The translations under genes and the position numbers were made by a program. Positions 49,691 through 62,210 of a stretch of 64,000 nt of DNA are shown here, piece by piece. The notes below the pieces were generated by a model. The model ran no database searches. It had not been told where the DNA came from and saw only the letters and a program-made list of their open reading frames with translations. The DNA is from Prorocentrum cordatum (lineage: Eukaryota; Sar; Dinophyceae; Prorocentrales; Prorocentraceae), in the NCBI GenBank assembly GCA_963575745.1, contig CAUYUJ010014002.1, positions 1-64,000 on the forward strand, written 5' to 3'. Positions within the stretch are counted from its first letter, which is position 1; each line of letters begins with the position of its first letter.

Positions 49691-50220
49691 GGAGTATGAT
49701 GATTGTGTTGAATTTCCCTTTCCAAGAAATAATTATTGTTGATCCTCCTTCTCCGGTAACCATTGCATTGTTCACTTATTAAGGTGTTTTTTCCCAGGAC
49801 TCGCACATTGTTTTTTACAAGGGAAGGGGAGGTGTCACCAAATTGTGCTCTTGGCCCTCGGTACAACAGCGGTTCCCGCCGAATACTCCCTCACAATGTA
49901 TTGCAAACCCGCGCGCTCGCGTGGGATGTCCTTACAATTTGTACAGGAATCGCTCTCTCGCGTGGGGCTTCCGCGCAATTTATTCAGACGCCGCGCCCTC
50001 GACACTCAGGAATCCCACTCTCTCTGTGGGTCTCCTCACGTTTTTTTTTTGGGTGGGGGGGAATCGCGCTGTTGCTCGAAACTTCCTCGCGATTCACGCA
50101 GGACTCACGCTTCAGCAACCCGCCTGCTCGACCTGGCCGCCTGGGCCCGCCTCCCCGACCCGCCTGTTAGGGTCAACCCGCCCGATCTGCCAGTCTGGTG
50201 TTGCCACGTTTTCTGTTTAT
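49691..50220. other. No gene; weak tandem pattern
   Basis: 49865-50100 has loose units of 55-65 bp (CGCGCTCGCGTGGGATGTCC, CGCTCTCTCGCGTGGGGCTT). Nothing else is recognised. Confidence 0.4.
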
Positions 50221-50224
50221 ATTA

Positions 50225-50287
50225 ATAATAGGTATACACATAAATATACACATACACACACATATATACACATACATATACATATAC

Positions 50288-50329
<42 letters not shown>

Positions 50330-50330
50330 C
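50225..50330. repeat. (ATACAC)n/(TA)n tract
   Basis: Alternating purine-pyrimidine sequence ending in a pure TA run at about 50296-50328. Confidence 0.95.
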
Positions 50331-50439
50331 GAAGGGGGTACGATCTAAGACGAACAGGGCGGGTATCGAGGGTTTCGGATATATGTGTTGAATGGCCTGT
50401 GAGCAGATTAGAGCTAACAGTCTTAAACTGACTCTTGTT

Positions 50440-50759
50440 TGTAATGGGGATGATGATGGTGATGATGATGATGCTATTGGTGATGATGGTGTTGTTGCTG
50501 ATGATAGGGATGATTGTGACGTCGATAATGATGATGAGGATGATGATGCTCATGGTGATGATTATGCTTAGTACGAACACTATGAAGATGATGAGGACGA
50601 CGATGCTGAGTATGATGATGGTGGTTGTGGTGATGTTGTGGATGATGATGCCGGCGATGTTGATGTTGTTGACTATGCTGTTGATGATGATTATGGTGAT
50701 TACGATGCTGATTCTGGTGACCATGATGATGCTGCTGCTGATGATGATGACGACGATGG

Positions 50760-50791
<32 letters not shown>

Positions 50792-51138
50792 GTGATGAGG
50801 ATGATGATTATGCTGATGCTGATGGTGATGATGCTGTTGGCGGCAATGATGACAATGGCGATGCTGATGATGACGACGTTGATGACGATGATGATGCTCA
50901 TGATGATGATAATGATGATGCGAAGGATGACGATTATGGAATGATGGTGATAACGAGGTTTATCATGGTATTGGTGAACGATGATGACGGTGATACTGAT
51001 GACGATGACGATGATAATGGTGATGATGTTGATGATGATGAAGATGAGGAAAATGATGACGATTATGATGATGATGATGATGATGATGATGCTGGTGATG
51101 ATGATGCAGATGATGCTGACGATGATGATGCTGATGAT

Positions 51139-51169
<31 letters not shown>

Positions 51170-51285
51170 ATGCTGATGCTGGTTCTGATGCTGGCGATCA
51201 CGATGATGATGCTGATGATGATGATGATGCTGATGCTGATGATGCTGATGTTGATGCTGATGATGCTGCTGATGATGATGAGGTG
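50440..51285. repeat. (GAT)n/(GCT) array, about 0.85 kb
   Basis: GATGATGATGCTGATG-type units. Frames read poly-Met/Leu, poly-Asp, or poly-Ile/Ser/His on the other strand. Confidence 0.95.
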
Positions 51286-51289
51286 GAGG

Positions 51290-51368
51290 AGGAGGACGAC
51301 GGGGGGGAGGAGGAGGAGGAGGAGGAGGAGGAGGAGGAGGAGGAGGAGGAGGAGGAGGAGGAGGAGGA
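51290..51368. repeat. (GGA)n microsatellite
   Basis: A GGA tract adjoining the duplication at 51372. Confidence 0.95.
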
Positions 51369-51371
51369 CCT

Positions 51372-51940
51372 GTGTAAACCCAAGAACCATTCACGATTTT
51401 GAAGTAAACCCTCCGAACTCTTCAGATGCCCCCGCAAATGTTCACTTCCATTTAGTCAACTGCGTCCCTGGGAGACATCCGTTTGAAGATCCTGAAGCGT
51501 GCCAACACAAAATTCTCGGGACTCCAACGCCACGGATCAACCAGACTGTTGCGTCTTGACGATCCTGAATCGTGCCAGAACGCCGTTCCTGGGGTTTCAG
51601 CACCGCGATTCACCCTCACAGTCCTGACTCCTTCCAAAACGCAATTTCTGGTGCGTTGGCCATGGGAATCCGTGGCGGCCTTTCAAGTTTTGAATGATGA
51701 ATGGGCGCGGCGCTATGGCGAGAGCCACTTTTTGTACGCCAGCTGCCCTCAATGCTTGCGCGGCGCTGAGGCGAAAGCCACAGTTTGAAAAACCACTCGC
51801 CCTCAATTATGAAACTGTTGTCAATGTTTGAAGCTTCAGGCGCATAAATGGTGAGGAAGTCTGAGGCGAAACGCCCGGCCCGCCCTTCCGACCGGCCTCG
51901 GGGTGCGACAGGGAGAAGTTACGTGTAAGGACGAGGAATG
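51372..51940. repeat. Long direct duplication of 5180-5990
   Basis: TGTAAACCCAAGAACC, GAATCGTGCCAGAACGCCG, GCGCGGCGCTATGGCGAGAG and GGTGAGGAAGTCTGAGGCGA occur in the same order as in the first copy. It has fewer internal tandem units. Confidence 0.75.
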
Positions 51941-51949
51941 GAGGGGGAG

Positions 51950-52375
51950 TAGAAGGAGGAGGAGGAGGAGGAGGAGAAATGGGAGGAGGAGGAGGAGGAG
52001 GAGGAGAAAACGGAGAGGGGACGCGCGGCCCGTCTCTTCAAAGCGAGGGCCTAACAGCACATGGATGGTCAGGACAAAAGTGCCCCGCCCTCCCCCAGCA
52101 CCGGCGCCCTCCGGCCCCGGCACCACGCGAGGAAGGGTTGGAGGGGCAGAAGTAGCAGGAGGCGGAGGCGGAGGAGGAGGAGGAGGAGGAGGAGGAGGAG
52201 GAGGAGGAGGAGGAGGAGTATGATGCTGCTGCTGCTGAGCAGAAGGAGGCGGAGGAGGAGGAGGAGGTCGAGGAGGAGGAGGAGGAGGAGGAGGAGGAGG
52301 AGGACGAGGAGGAGGTGCAGGAGGCGGAGTTGGTGCAGGAGGAGGAGGAGGGGAGGAGGAGGAGTCCCTTCCCGG
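51950..52375. repeat. (GGA)n tracts
   Basis: Tracts at 51955-52015 and 52155-52365 with GGC and GCT interruptions. Confidence 0.9.
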
Positions 52376-52539
52376 TCCTCCCCCCCCGACCATCAGATGC
52401 CCCCCCCCCCCCCCGCGCCCCCAGCCCCGGCGCCCCACGCCTCCAGCCGCCCGCCGTCCGCCGCTGCCGGCGGGGCTCGCGGGCGGCCCTCGCGCCTCTC
52501 GCGACTCGCGCCGCTCGCCAGCGACGATCGGGCCGAGGA

Positions 52540-52775
52540 GGAGGATCGAGGGGGAGGATCCAGGAGGAGGAGGAGGAGGAGGAGGAGGATAAGGAGGATG
52601 AGGGGGAGGTGGAGACTAAGGATCGATGAGGATCGAAGAGGACCGAGGAGCATCGAGGAGGTTGAGGAGGAGGAGGAGGAGAAGGATCGAGGAGGAGGAT
52701 CGAGGAGGAGGAGGAGAAGGAGGAGAAGGAGGAGGAGGAGGAGGAGGAGGGGAAGGAGGGGGAGGAGGGGGATGC
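52540..52775. repeat. (GGA)n with GGATCGA steps
   Basis: Purine tract with repeated GGATCGAGGAGG words. 52376-52539 is GC-rich without a feature. Confidence 0.9.
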
Positions 52776-52779
52776 TGCT

Positions 52780-54389
<1,610 letters not shown>

Positions 54390-55131
54390 GGACAAGCTAG
54401 GTGCGCCCGCGTCATATCTGACATCCTACCCCTCCCTCCCATCCCTTACCATGGCGCAGATCCCCTCTCTACTCGCACAGTCGGATGTCGAGCAGGGCAA
54501 TGTTCCCGAAAGGGTACGCGATGCATTGTAGAGCACGGCATGGCATGGCGTAGAAGAGCACTGCAAAGCGTAGTATCAACCTAGCATTGCATTGCATGCC
54601 GTGGCATGGCACGGGAAATGACGTCAGTGCTGCAGCGGGAGCACGAGTCGAAACGAGCGGAAGCGCAGAAATGAGGCCAGCGCTGCAGCGGGAGCACGAC
54701 TCGGAACGAGCGGAAGCACGCCGGAATCGGCCCGGGAGGCTTCCCGGGCGCCAGAAGCAGAAATTCAGCACGTTCAAAAGAAAAATGTGTATTGGAATGG
54801 CCTTTTTTCGGCGCCGCCTCGGAACTCGATTTTCCGGCGCCGGCCCTTCGGACCCGGCCCGAGCGCCGGCCCGGGCGCCGGCTCGGGTGTGCAGCCTGGG
54901 CGCCAGCGGAAATGATGCCAGCGCTGCAGCGGGAGCACGATTCGGAACGAGCGGGGCCCGAAAATGAGGCCGGCGCCTCAGCGAGAGCAGCATTTCGGAA
55001 AAAAGTGCAGGCGAAAACCCAACTCCGGGGAAACCCGTGTCTAAAAAAACAATACGCGGGGGGGGTCGGATATTTCCAAGCCGTCATCAGGGGAAGAGGG
55101 AGAGTAGTCTTCATATTGAGTAATTGTGGAG
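54390..55131. repeat. Long dispersed duplication, inverted copy of 3038-3791
   Basis: From GACAAGCTAGGTGCG to CATATTGAGTAATTGTGG; carries GCTGCAGCGGGAGCACGA tandem units (54630-54950). Confidence 0.8.
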
Positions 55132-55460
55132 AAGGAGGAGGAAAAGGTGGTGGAGGAGGAGGAGGAGGAAGGGAGCAGGAGGCGTAGAAAACGGGGGCGG
55201 CGGGAGAAGGAGGAGTTGGAGGAGGAGGAGGAGGAGGAGGAGGAGGAGGAGGAGGAGAAGGAGGAGGAGGGAGGGAGGGTGGCCGAAGAGAGGGCTCCGG
55301 CGGCGCCAGAAAGCCTCGATCGTCGAGCCTGATGTTCGGAGTCCGCAGAGTTAGGAGGAGGAGGAGGAGGAGGAGCAGGAGGAGGAGGAGGAGGAGGAGG
55401 AGGTCGAGGAGGAGGGGGGGCAGGACGAGGAGGAGGAGGAGGCCGCCCGTCCCCCGGGGC
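55132..55460. repeat. (GGA)n tracts
   Basis: Tracts at 55132-55290 and 55352-55445. Confidence 0.9.
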
Positions 55461-55554
55461 AAAGCGACACGCCATCAGCTCGCAGGGCGTAGCGTGCCGC
55501 GACGTGCGGTGCAGCAGCTCCTCACTGCAGGGGCGCGTTTTGTGGATATCCTCC

Positions 55555-55700
55555 TCCTACGCCTCCTCCTCCTCCTCCTCCTTCTCCTCCTCCCTCCGCC
55601 TCCTCCTCCTCGATCCTCCTCCTCTTCCTCCTCCTCCTCCTCAACCTCCTCCTCCTCGATCCTCCTCCTCCTCCTCCTCCTCCTCCTCCGCCCCCTCCAC
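55555..55700. repeat. (CCT)n tract with CTCGATCCT steps
   Basis: Pyrimidine tract, opposite in polarity to the GGA tracts just upstream. A short GT/TA run follows at 55795-55830. Confidence 0.9.
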
Positions 55701-55839
55701 TTGCATGGTGGCACACTTCGCCAAAACGGCATCCCCGTTTCGGCCTTTCGGCTTGCGCAGCCTTCCCCTGCTTCGCCGCCGACGCAGCAGAAAGTGTGTG
55801 TGTGTATATATATGTATATATGTACACACAGACTCGTTT

Positions 55840-56323
55840 GGTCGGCTCTGATGCCGCCGATTTTGTTTTCTGACTCGCGTTCAAGGGCTTCTTGAGGAAC
55901 CCCTTGGAGAGCTGCAGACTATTCATACCAGTTTTCCTTCTCATCCATCTCCCTCTTTCTTTTCAAATGCATTTCCATTGGGCTCTGTATCGTAATCGTG
56001 CTCTGTATCGTTATCATCCTCGTCATCCTCAGCCTTTTCAAGGTCAGTATCTTCCTTATCCTCTATTTTTCTCACTCTCGGCGGCCTCATCCTCACCACA
56101 CTCTGACGGTTCAGTTTTTTCTCAGGTATCTTTATCATGTTTTGCATCGTCCTCATCCCCATCATCCTCGCCCTTCTGATTGTCACTCCCTCAATTTCTC
56201 AATTAGGTTGAACTGGAGCGTGTGCAGACCACGCAGTGTTTCCGGTCCAATCCATCACAGTAGTGCTGCTGTTGCGGCTCAGGTGCGAAGCTCCGGTACC
56301 CCCCCTCCCATTGAACTGACAGC
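55840..56323. other. Upstream flank of the small gene
   Basis: Lower GC than the surroundings, rich in TCATCCTC words. A minus-strand frame (56186-55941) gives an acidic, lysine-rich peptide but has no other support. Trans-splice acceptor candidates for the downstream gene (CTGACAG just before the ATG) lie here; this is inference. Confidence 0.4.
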
Positions 56324-56975
56324 ATGGGGTTTCCAGAGTACGGTTCGAACGCGTACAACAAGAAGATAATCCGCAACCGAGGGTACAAGGAGAAAGCCAA
56401 GCAGGACACATTGGGGATCAAAAACCTGTATACTAATTGTGCTTCGTTGTAGTGTTTCTGTTTCGGGGCATTTTGGATAAGAGATAACATTTTGAACATA
56501 TATTGTTAAGAAAACTACATTTACACATCCTCAGGAGAAGTACAGCAAAAAGCCCGTTGTCAAGTTCTTGGTTGATACTCACCTGAAGTTCACACAGACG
56601 AAGCTAGACGCCAAGACACGCAAGTGCAACAAGCTGATGCGCGACCTGCAGACGGCGAATTCCACAATCAAGCAAATGGAAGCAGCAGGGAAAAAGAAGG
56701 ATAAGCGCATCACAGAATTAGAAGAGAAGAACACGGAGTATGAGGAGTGGGGTTATTTGTTGAAGAACGAGTGCCAGGAGACCAAAAAGGAACGCAACAA
56801 GCTCGAACGGCAGAAGCAGAACATTGAGAGCGAGCACATCAACTTCGTCGACAAACACGGGCGGCTGATGGCCACCTTCGCCGACCGCGTGTCTCCCAAA
56901 TTCTTGAAGACCATTTGCAAATGGGAGCAGAAGCCTCCCAAGCGCCTGCCGTGGTGCGCTGTCGGCATGTGCTAG
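56324..56975 (+). CDS. Coiled-coil protein, 185 residues, no family recognised
   Basis: Two exons. Exon 1 (56324-56440) starts at an ATG with an in-frame TGA 12 bases before it and reads MGFPEYGSNAYNKKIIRNRG, then YKEKAKQDTLGIKN. Exon 2 (56535-56975) reads EKYSKKPVVKFLVDTHLKFT, TKLDAKTRKCNKLMRDL and on to a TAG. The proposed 94 bp intron has a GC donor (TGT|GCTTCG) and the acceptor CCTCAG|G. About residues 55-140 are a charged heptad-like coiled coil (QMEAAGKKKDKRITELEEKN, ETKKERNKLERQKQNIESE); the tail ends WCAVGMC. It has no signal peptide or membrane segment. Its codon use is far more balanced than that of the surrounding DNA. Exon 1 is less sure than exon 2. Confidence 0.7.
56441..56534 (+). 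other. Intron of the small coiled-coil gene (GC-AG)
   Basis: The phase 0 join requires a GC donor; the only nearby GT donors give the wrong frame. Being only 94 bp and AT-rich, it is unlike the repeat-filled SET introns and shows no TIR. Confidence 0.55.
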
Positions 56976-57029
56976 ACCATGTGCACACTAGGCGAACGAG
57001 AGCAATTCAATTTGAATCCGGAGCAAAAA

Positions 57030-57395
57030 AAACTGGGGGGCGAGTCCGCGGAGAGGGGGGATTATGCAAGGCTCGTTTTTGTTATAGTTTTCTAAACGAT
57101 TCTGGGTTGTGCGATTTCGACAGAGGGGTCGCGACAAATCGATTGATGTAGTTTTTGTTCTGGCGTGGAGAAGCGGCTGGGTGAGCCCGCGGGGGAAGAT
57201 TATGACAGGGTCGTCTTGGGAATAGTTGTTCTGGAGATTCTGGAGCTTGGGGGTCCCATCATACGGCGCTTTCGAATCGAATCGGGTCCATAATGTTCTG
57301 GCGTAGACACTCAGGCGGGCGAGCCCGTGGGAGAAATCTACCGCAGAGTCGTGCTCGTAATCATGTTTCGCCGGAGATTCTGTGGCTCGCGTTCA
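57030..57395. repeat. Three degenerate units of about 120 bp
   Basis: GGCGAGTCCGCGGAGAGGGG, GGTGAGCCCGCGGGGGAAGA and GGCGAGCCCGTGGGAGAAAT start similar stretches, each followed by a GTCGT/CTCGT word and GGAGATTCT or GATTCTGGG. Confidence 0.6.
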
Positions 57396-57399
57396 GGTC

Positions 57400-57605
57400 T
57401 GATGTGGATCAGTTTGTTCGGGTTTGGACTGGTCTGGTCTGATATGGTGGCATGATCAAGTCTGGTCTGATCCGGCTTGTCTGGTCTGGTCTTGTCAAGT
57501 CTAGTCTGGTCTGGGCTGGTTTGGTGTGTCTGGTCTGGTGACGCGTCTGATCTGCGTGATGTGTCTGGTCTGGCGACGCGTCTAGTCGGCGTTGTCTTGT
57601 GACGA
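57400..57605. repeat. GTCTGGTCTG tandem array
   Basis: Degenerate TCTGGTCTGG units of 5-10 bp. Confidence 0.9.
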
Positions 57606-57639
57606 ATCTGGTCTGTCTAGCTGGGTTTCTGTCAAGCCG

Positions 57640-58038
57640 ATTTCTGGCGTTTAAAGCAAAACAGAAAGCAATGAACACGTACGAGAATTTGCGTTTTCAG
57701 ATGTTTCCTGTTGGTTTCTCTAATTTTTGGTGTGCTTTTATATGTTTTCCTTGGTTTTCATTGATTTTTACTGTGTTTGTTCAGTCCTTTTCTGTTTTTC
57801 ATTGTTTTTCTGTGTGTTTTCATTGCTTTCATTGTTTTTATTGTTTTTCCTGGTTTTCCACTGCTGGCCCCCGAACAATGGTCCGCAGCCTTACAAAAGG
57901 ATTCCTCTCAGCGGAAAATTTGGAAAACACTTAAAAAACAAGTAAAACAAAGCAAACACAACGAACAACAATGAACAACAGGAAAGGATTATGAAATCAT
58001 ATGAAAATATGAAAACCAAAGAAACACATGACAAACAC

Positions 58039-58101
<63 letters not shown>

Positions 58102-58189
58102 AACAGCAGGAAATCTGTGAACACAAAGTTTGTTGTGCGTTGTCAGCTGTGTGTTTCATAAGTTTGCTTTGGTTTCCATTGTATTTTGC

Positions 58190-58247
<58 letters not shown>

Positions 58248-60280
58248 CTCATTGGTTTCTTGGTTTTCCGCTGCTGGCCCCCGAACAATGATCCGCAGTC
58301 TTACAAAAGGATTCCTCTCAGCGGGAAATTAGGAAAACAATGAAAAACAAGGAAAACAAAGCAAACACAACGAAAAACAATGAACAACATGAAAGGAGTA
58401 TGAAATCATATGAAAAAATGAAATCCAGAAAAACACATGACAAACACCAAAAAATATATATATAAAAAAAAAAAAACAGCAGGGCATCTGTGAACGCAAA
58501 GTTTGTTGTACGTTGCCAGCTGTGTTTTTCATAGGTTTGCTTTGGTTTCCATTGTATTTTGCAGTGTTTCACATTTTTTTTGTGCTTTTTATTGTTGTTC
58601 GCTAGTTCCCATTGTTTTCATTATTTTTCATTGTTTTCCTCGTTTCCCGCTGCTGTCTCCAAAAAAAAAAGATATAGCGGCCATGCAAAGGGATTCATTT
58701 TTGTGGCGGCCTTACAAAAGGATTCCTTTCTGTGTCGGCCTTACAAAGGGATTCCTTTTGTAGCGGCTCTACAAAAAAAAAATTTCTTTTGTGGAACCCT
58801 TGCAAAAAGAAGCTTTCTGCGGAGGCCGTGCAAAGGATTCCTCCGGTGGCGGCTTGACAACATGTTTTCTTTTGTCGCGGCACTACAAAAGAGTTTTTTT
58901 CTTGCGACCCAAGTGACCCCTCGATGGGTTTCTCGTGTTTTACCGTCGTCACAGGAGAGGGTTTCAGCTCAGACTGTGTTGTCTTGGCGCGGGATGCTTG
59001 TCATGAGATACGTATCGGAATAGCAACATTGCTAGCGAATTTGTTCTCTCAGATAGCTTTAGCCGCGGCGGACGCATATATATATATATATAATATATAA
59101 TATTCGTGTTTCAGAAGGGAGAAGTATGCGTATTTTGTTTGAAAAGTTGGGTGGTGCATGCCTACCGTGAGAACCGCATCGATTGAAAAACATCGCTATC
59201 AATGTTGTTTTCTTTAGGAATTTGATTCACGGCGGGCGCACCCCTTGAGTGTTTTTTCTTGTTATTGCCGCTCAGAAGGAGAAACTATGTGTATTTTTTT
59301 TGTGCATTGTGGGCGCGGGGTTACGTCCTTGGGTCGCAACAAATATATTATTTTGTAGTGCCGCGACAAAATAAAACATGTTGTCAAGTCGCCACCGAAG
59401 GAATCCTTTGCATGACCTCCGCAAAAAAAAGGCTTCCTTTTGTAACGGTTCCACACGAGAAATCCCTTTGTAGAACCGCTACAAAAGGAATCCTTTTGTA
59501 AGGCCGCCACAAAAGAATTCTTTTTGTAAGGCCGCCACAAAAGGAATCCCTTTGTATGGTCGCTATATCTTTTTTTGGAGTCAGCAGCGGGAAACGAGGA
59601 TAACAGTGAAAAACAATGAAAACAATAGGAACTAGCGAACAACAGCGAAAAACAGAAAAGGATTGTGAAAACATAACAAAGTACTATGAACACCAAAGAA
59701 AACCTATGAAAGCACAGCAGAAAGCAATGAACACGTACAAAAAACTGTGTTTTCATATGTTTCCTGTTGGTTTCTTTAATTTTTGCTGTGTTGTCATAGG
59801 TTTATTTTGGTTTTCGTTGTTTTTTTACTGTGCTTTCGCAATCCTTTCCTGTATTCCCTTTTTGGGGGTTTTATAATTTTCCGCTGAAGGGAATCATCTT
59901 GTAAGGCTGCGGATCAGTGTTCGGGAGCCAGCAGCGGAAAACCAGGAGAACAAGGAAAAACAATGAAAACAATGAACGCACAGCGAAAAACAAGGAAAAA
60001 CAGAAAAGGATTGAAAAAACACAACAAAAAACAGTGAACACCAAAGACAACGTATAACAACACAGCAACATTAAAGAAACCAGCCGGACACCTGTGAAAA
60101 CAACGGTTTTTGTACGTTTTCATTGCTTTCTGTTGTGTTTTCATAGCTTCTGTTATCATTGTATTTTGCTTTGTTTTCGCAATCCTTCTCTGGTTTTCCT
60201 TGTTTTTCGTTTTGTTTTAACTGTTTTCTTTGTTTTTTCGTTGTTTTCCTGGTTTTCCGCTGCTGGCTCCCGAAAAAATA
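57640..60280. repeat. AT-rich island of nested inverted repeats
   Basis: 58600-58915 is the inverted copy of 59320-59640: both hold TTTGTGGCGGCCTTACAAAA blocks and GGAGTCAGCAGCGGGAAAC-type ends. 57740-57930 is inverted relative to 59870-60060 (CGCTGCTGGCCCCCGAACAA versus GTTCGGGAGCCAGCAGCGG). 57870-58140 is repeated directly at 58260-58530. Everything is built of GAAAACAATGAAAAACAA-like words. Frames here are poly-Phe/Ser read-throughs. No gene is seen. Confidence 0.85.
58042..58103. repeat. Poly-T / poly-A runs
   Basis: About 40 T followed directly by about 22 A; a second T run of about 56 lies at 58192-58247. Confidence 0.95.
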
Positions 60281-60424
60281 TTGGCTGTCTTACAAAGGAA
60301 TTCCTTGTGTGGCGGACTGCGAATGTGAAAGACAATGCTGTAAACCAGTTCGAAGAAAAATATGTTCGAAGAAAACTTCGAATCAAGAAGGGTATCAGAT
60401 AGATCTTAGTGTGTGGGGGGCTAC

Positions 60425-60427
<3 letters not shown>

Positions 60428-60463
<36 letters not shown>

Positions 60464-60472
60464 TATATATAT
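60428..60472. repeat. (TA)n tract
   Basis: Pure TA with one break. 60473-60669 has no recognised feature. Confidence 0.95.
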
Positions 60473-60669
60473 CATGGCAGGGGCCACGGAATCTCCCAGG
60501 CTTCATGACCCACTCTCTTTCTGGTCTGCTCTCCTTCTCCGTTTTTATGTAAACACCTGTTTCTTCGTCTTCTTCTTCTTCTTTGGACCTGTTCCCTGGC
60601 CCCCCTCGTCCGCGCATACGCCCCGGGCTATGATGCGGTATGCACCTCTTCCCCGCCCCCCTCCAAGGC

Positions 60670-60900
60670 CCGTTTCGATCCGATATGATCCAGTTCGATA
60701 TCGATTCTGGCCTGGTCGATGCGATTCGGTTCCGACATTTCGACGACGCGATGTGGTCCGATGCTAGAAGGGCACCGTTGTGCTTCCTGGCGCGGCCGAT
60801 CCGATCCGATTCCGACTCCGCGCCGATGCGGCCTGATTCGATGCACGTTCAGATCCGATCCGATCTCCCGATTCGATGCCGACTGATCCTGCCTTCTGCG
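60670..60900. repeat. Dispersed repeat shared with 2275-2465
   Basis: CGATTCTGG, GATCCGATCCGATTCCGA and GATTCGATGCCGACTGATCC match the earlier locus. Confidence 0.5.
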
Positions 60901-61037
60901 CCGCCTCCGATCGAGGGGGGGGGGACAAAGAAACACAGGGGCTGGGGCGGATGAAAGAAGCGGGCCGCCGGTAGCGGCCCGCCAGTAGCACTGAGGAGCC
61001 CGTGCCCCCCCGCCCCCTTTTCAGGGGCAGCGCTCGG

Positions 61038-61183
61038 AGGAGGAAAAGGCACCCATACTGCTAGCTTTCCCTCGTTTTCCACTGTGGAGGCCTCCTGAGA
61101 GGCCCTCGTCGCCACCGCTGGAATCGCCTCGGTCTGCTGGTCAGAACGCACCCCGGGAGAGTTCTGGGGAGCAGCGGTACCCC
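61038..61183 (+). repeat. M3 element
   Basis: GGCACCCATACTGCTAGC, CGTCGCCACCGCTGG and GCAGCGGTACC are present. Confidence 0.85.
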
Positions 61184-61227
61184 CAGATGCTAGGGGGGGA
61201 TGAGCTCAGGGGGGAAAGCGTCGGCCT

Positions 61228-61305
<78 letters not shown>
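61228..61305. repeat. (CAG)n microsatellite, about 26 units
   Basis: Pure AGC/CAG run. A frame across it gives poly-Ala with MSSGGKASAS in front, but nothing flanking supports a gene. Confidence 0.95.
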
Positions 61306-61307
<2 letters not shown>

Positions 61308-61669
61308 TGGGAGCACATCGGAACTCGCGCCTCTCAGGGGCAACGTTGGGGGGGAGCTTTCGCTAGTCATCGGAAGTTGTTATATTTTTCCCCGAGGCCG
61401 GGGATGGTCTCCATTAGCTGCGCGTCGCGGAGAGGTTCCGAACGGCCGCCGGAGACCCGAGCTGCGACCCCAAAGATGCTCCTTTCAGGGGCAGCGCTCT
61501 GGGGGGGGGATTGGCTCGGGGGGACGCATCGGGCTCCAAGCGCCCACCCGTCGCCGAGGGAGGCCCGACCCCGCCCAGGGGAGCTCGGCTTCGCTGTCGG
61601 GGGCCCATCGCGTCGATCTGTCGGCGATGCCGCGCCGATTCCACTGTCGGTGCTGCCCCCCTGAGGCGC
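61306..61669. other. No gene recognised
   Basis: Unique GC-rich sequence containing CAGGGGCAGCGCTC, which also occurs at 61024. Confidence 0.4.
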
Positions 61670-61815
61670 TGCCCCCCCTCGACATCTGCCGGTGTGATTG
61701 ACGTTCGGTCCGTGGCCCCCCCTCGACATATTTGACCCCCCCTCGACATCTTTGGCCCCCTCGTCCCCCCTCTCGACATCGCGCTGCCCCCCCTCGACAT
61801 CTTTGGCCCCCTCTT
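61670..61815. repeat. CCCCTCGACATCTTTGG tandem units
   Basis: Five or six units of 18-28 bp based on CCCCCCTCGACATCTTTGGC. Confidence 0.9.
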
Positions 61816-61936
61816 CCCTGGGGGTAGTGTTTGCCGCCTCGGCAGCGCTGATGGTCCTGGGGCCCGAGAGCGCAGGCCCCAGAGGCCGAAGTCGAACACA
61901 GAAGCGCCAGGATTGGCAACAAAACATGTAGTTCAG

Positions 61937-62095
61937 GAGGGGCAACAAACACACAGAGACACAATTGATCGTCGACTCCCCAGAAAACATGGGAAAACAT
62001 GGGAAGTGGGGGAGAAGACGAACACCACTAAAAATATTGGGAAATATGGGGAATCTGTTTATCTCTGTGTTTTTCTTGGTGTGTCCTTGGGCCCC
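61937..62095 (+). repeat. M8 element
   Basis: AAACACACAGAGACACAATT start, AACATGGGAAAACATGGGAA interior, GTGTGTCCTTGGGCCCC end. Confidence 0.85.
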
Positions 62096-62104
62096 TTGAG
62101 TGTC

Positions 62105-62210
62105 GTCGGAGAGCTGGGCCCCTTCCCCGGGACCTGCTTCTCGTCCCGAGTCGTCTGCTGCCTGCCGCGGGGCCCGGCGAGGGCCCCCCCCCCGCCCTGC
62201 AGAGGCCGAG
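62105..62210 (+). repeat. R1 repeat
   Basis: CCCCTTCCCCGGGACCTGCT and TCTCGTCCCGAGTCGTCTG. A short (CCT)n tract follows at 62281-62330. Confidence 0.75.

Noticed and set aside
55941-56186. Minus-strand 81-codon acidic peptide gene
   Set aside because: Low-complexity Asp/Glu sequence from TCATCCTC-rich DNA; no splice or homology support. Kept only as a note in the upstream flank.
57640-58763. Phe-rich membrane-like peptides (FSLFFCVF and similar)
   Set aside because: Produced by TTGTTTTC-rich inverted repeats; not conserved in frame between repeat copies.
61200-61664. Poly-Ala protein across the CAG tract
   Set aside because: Only the microsatellite and GC-rich flanks keep the frame open; no recognisable domain.
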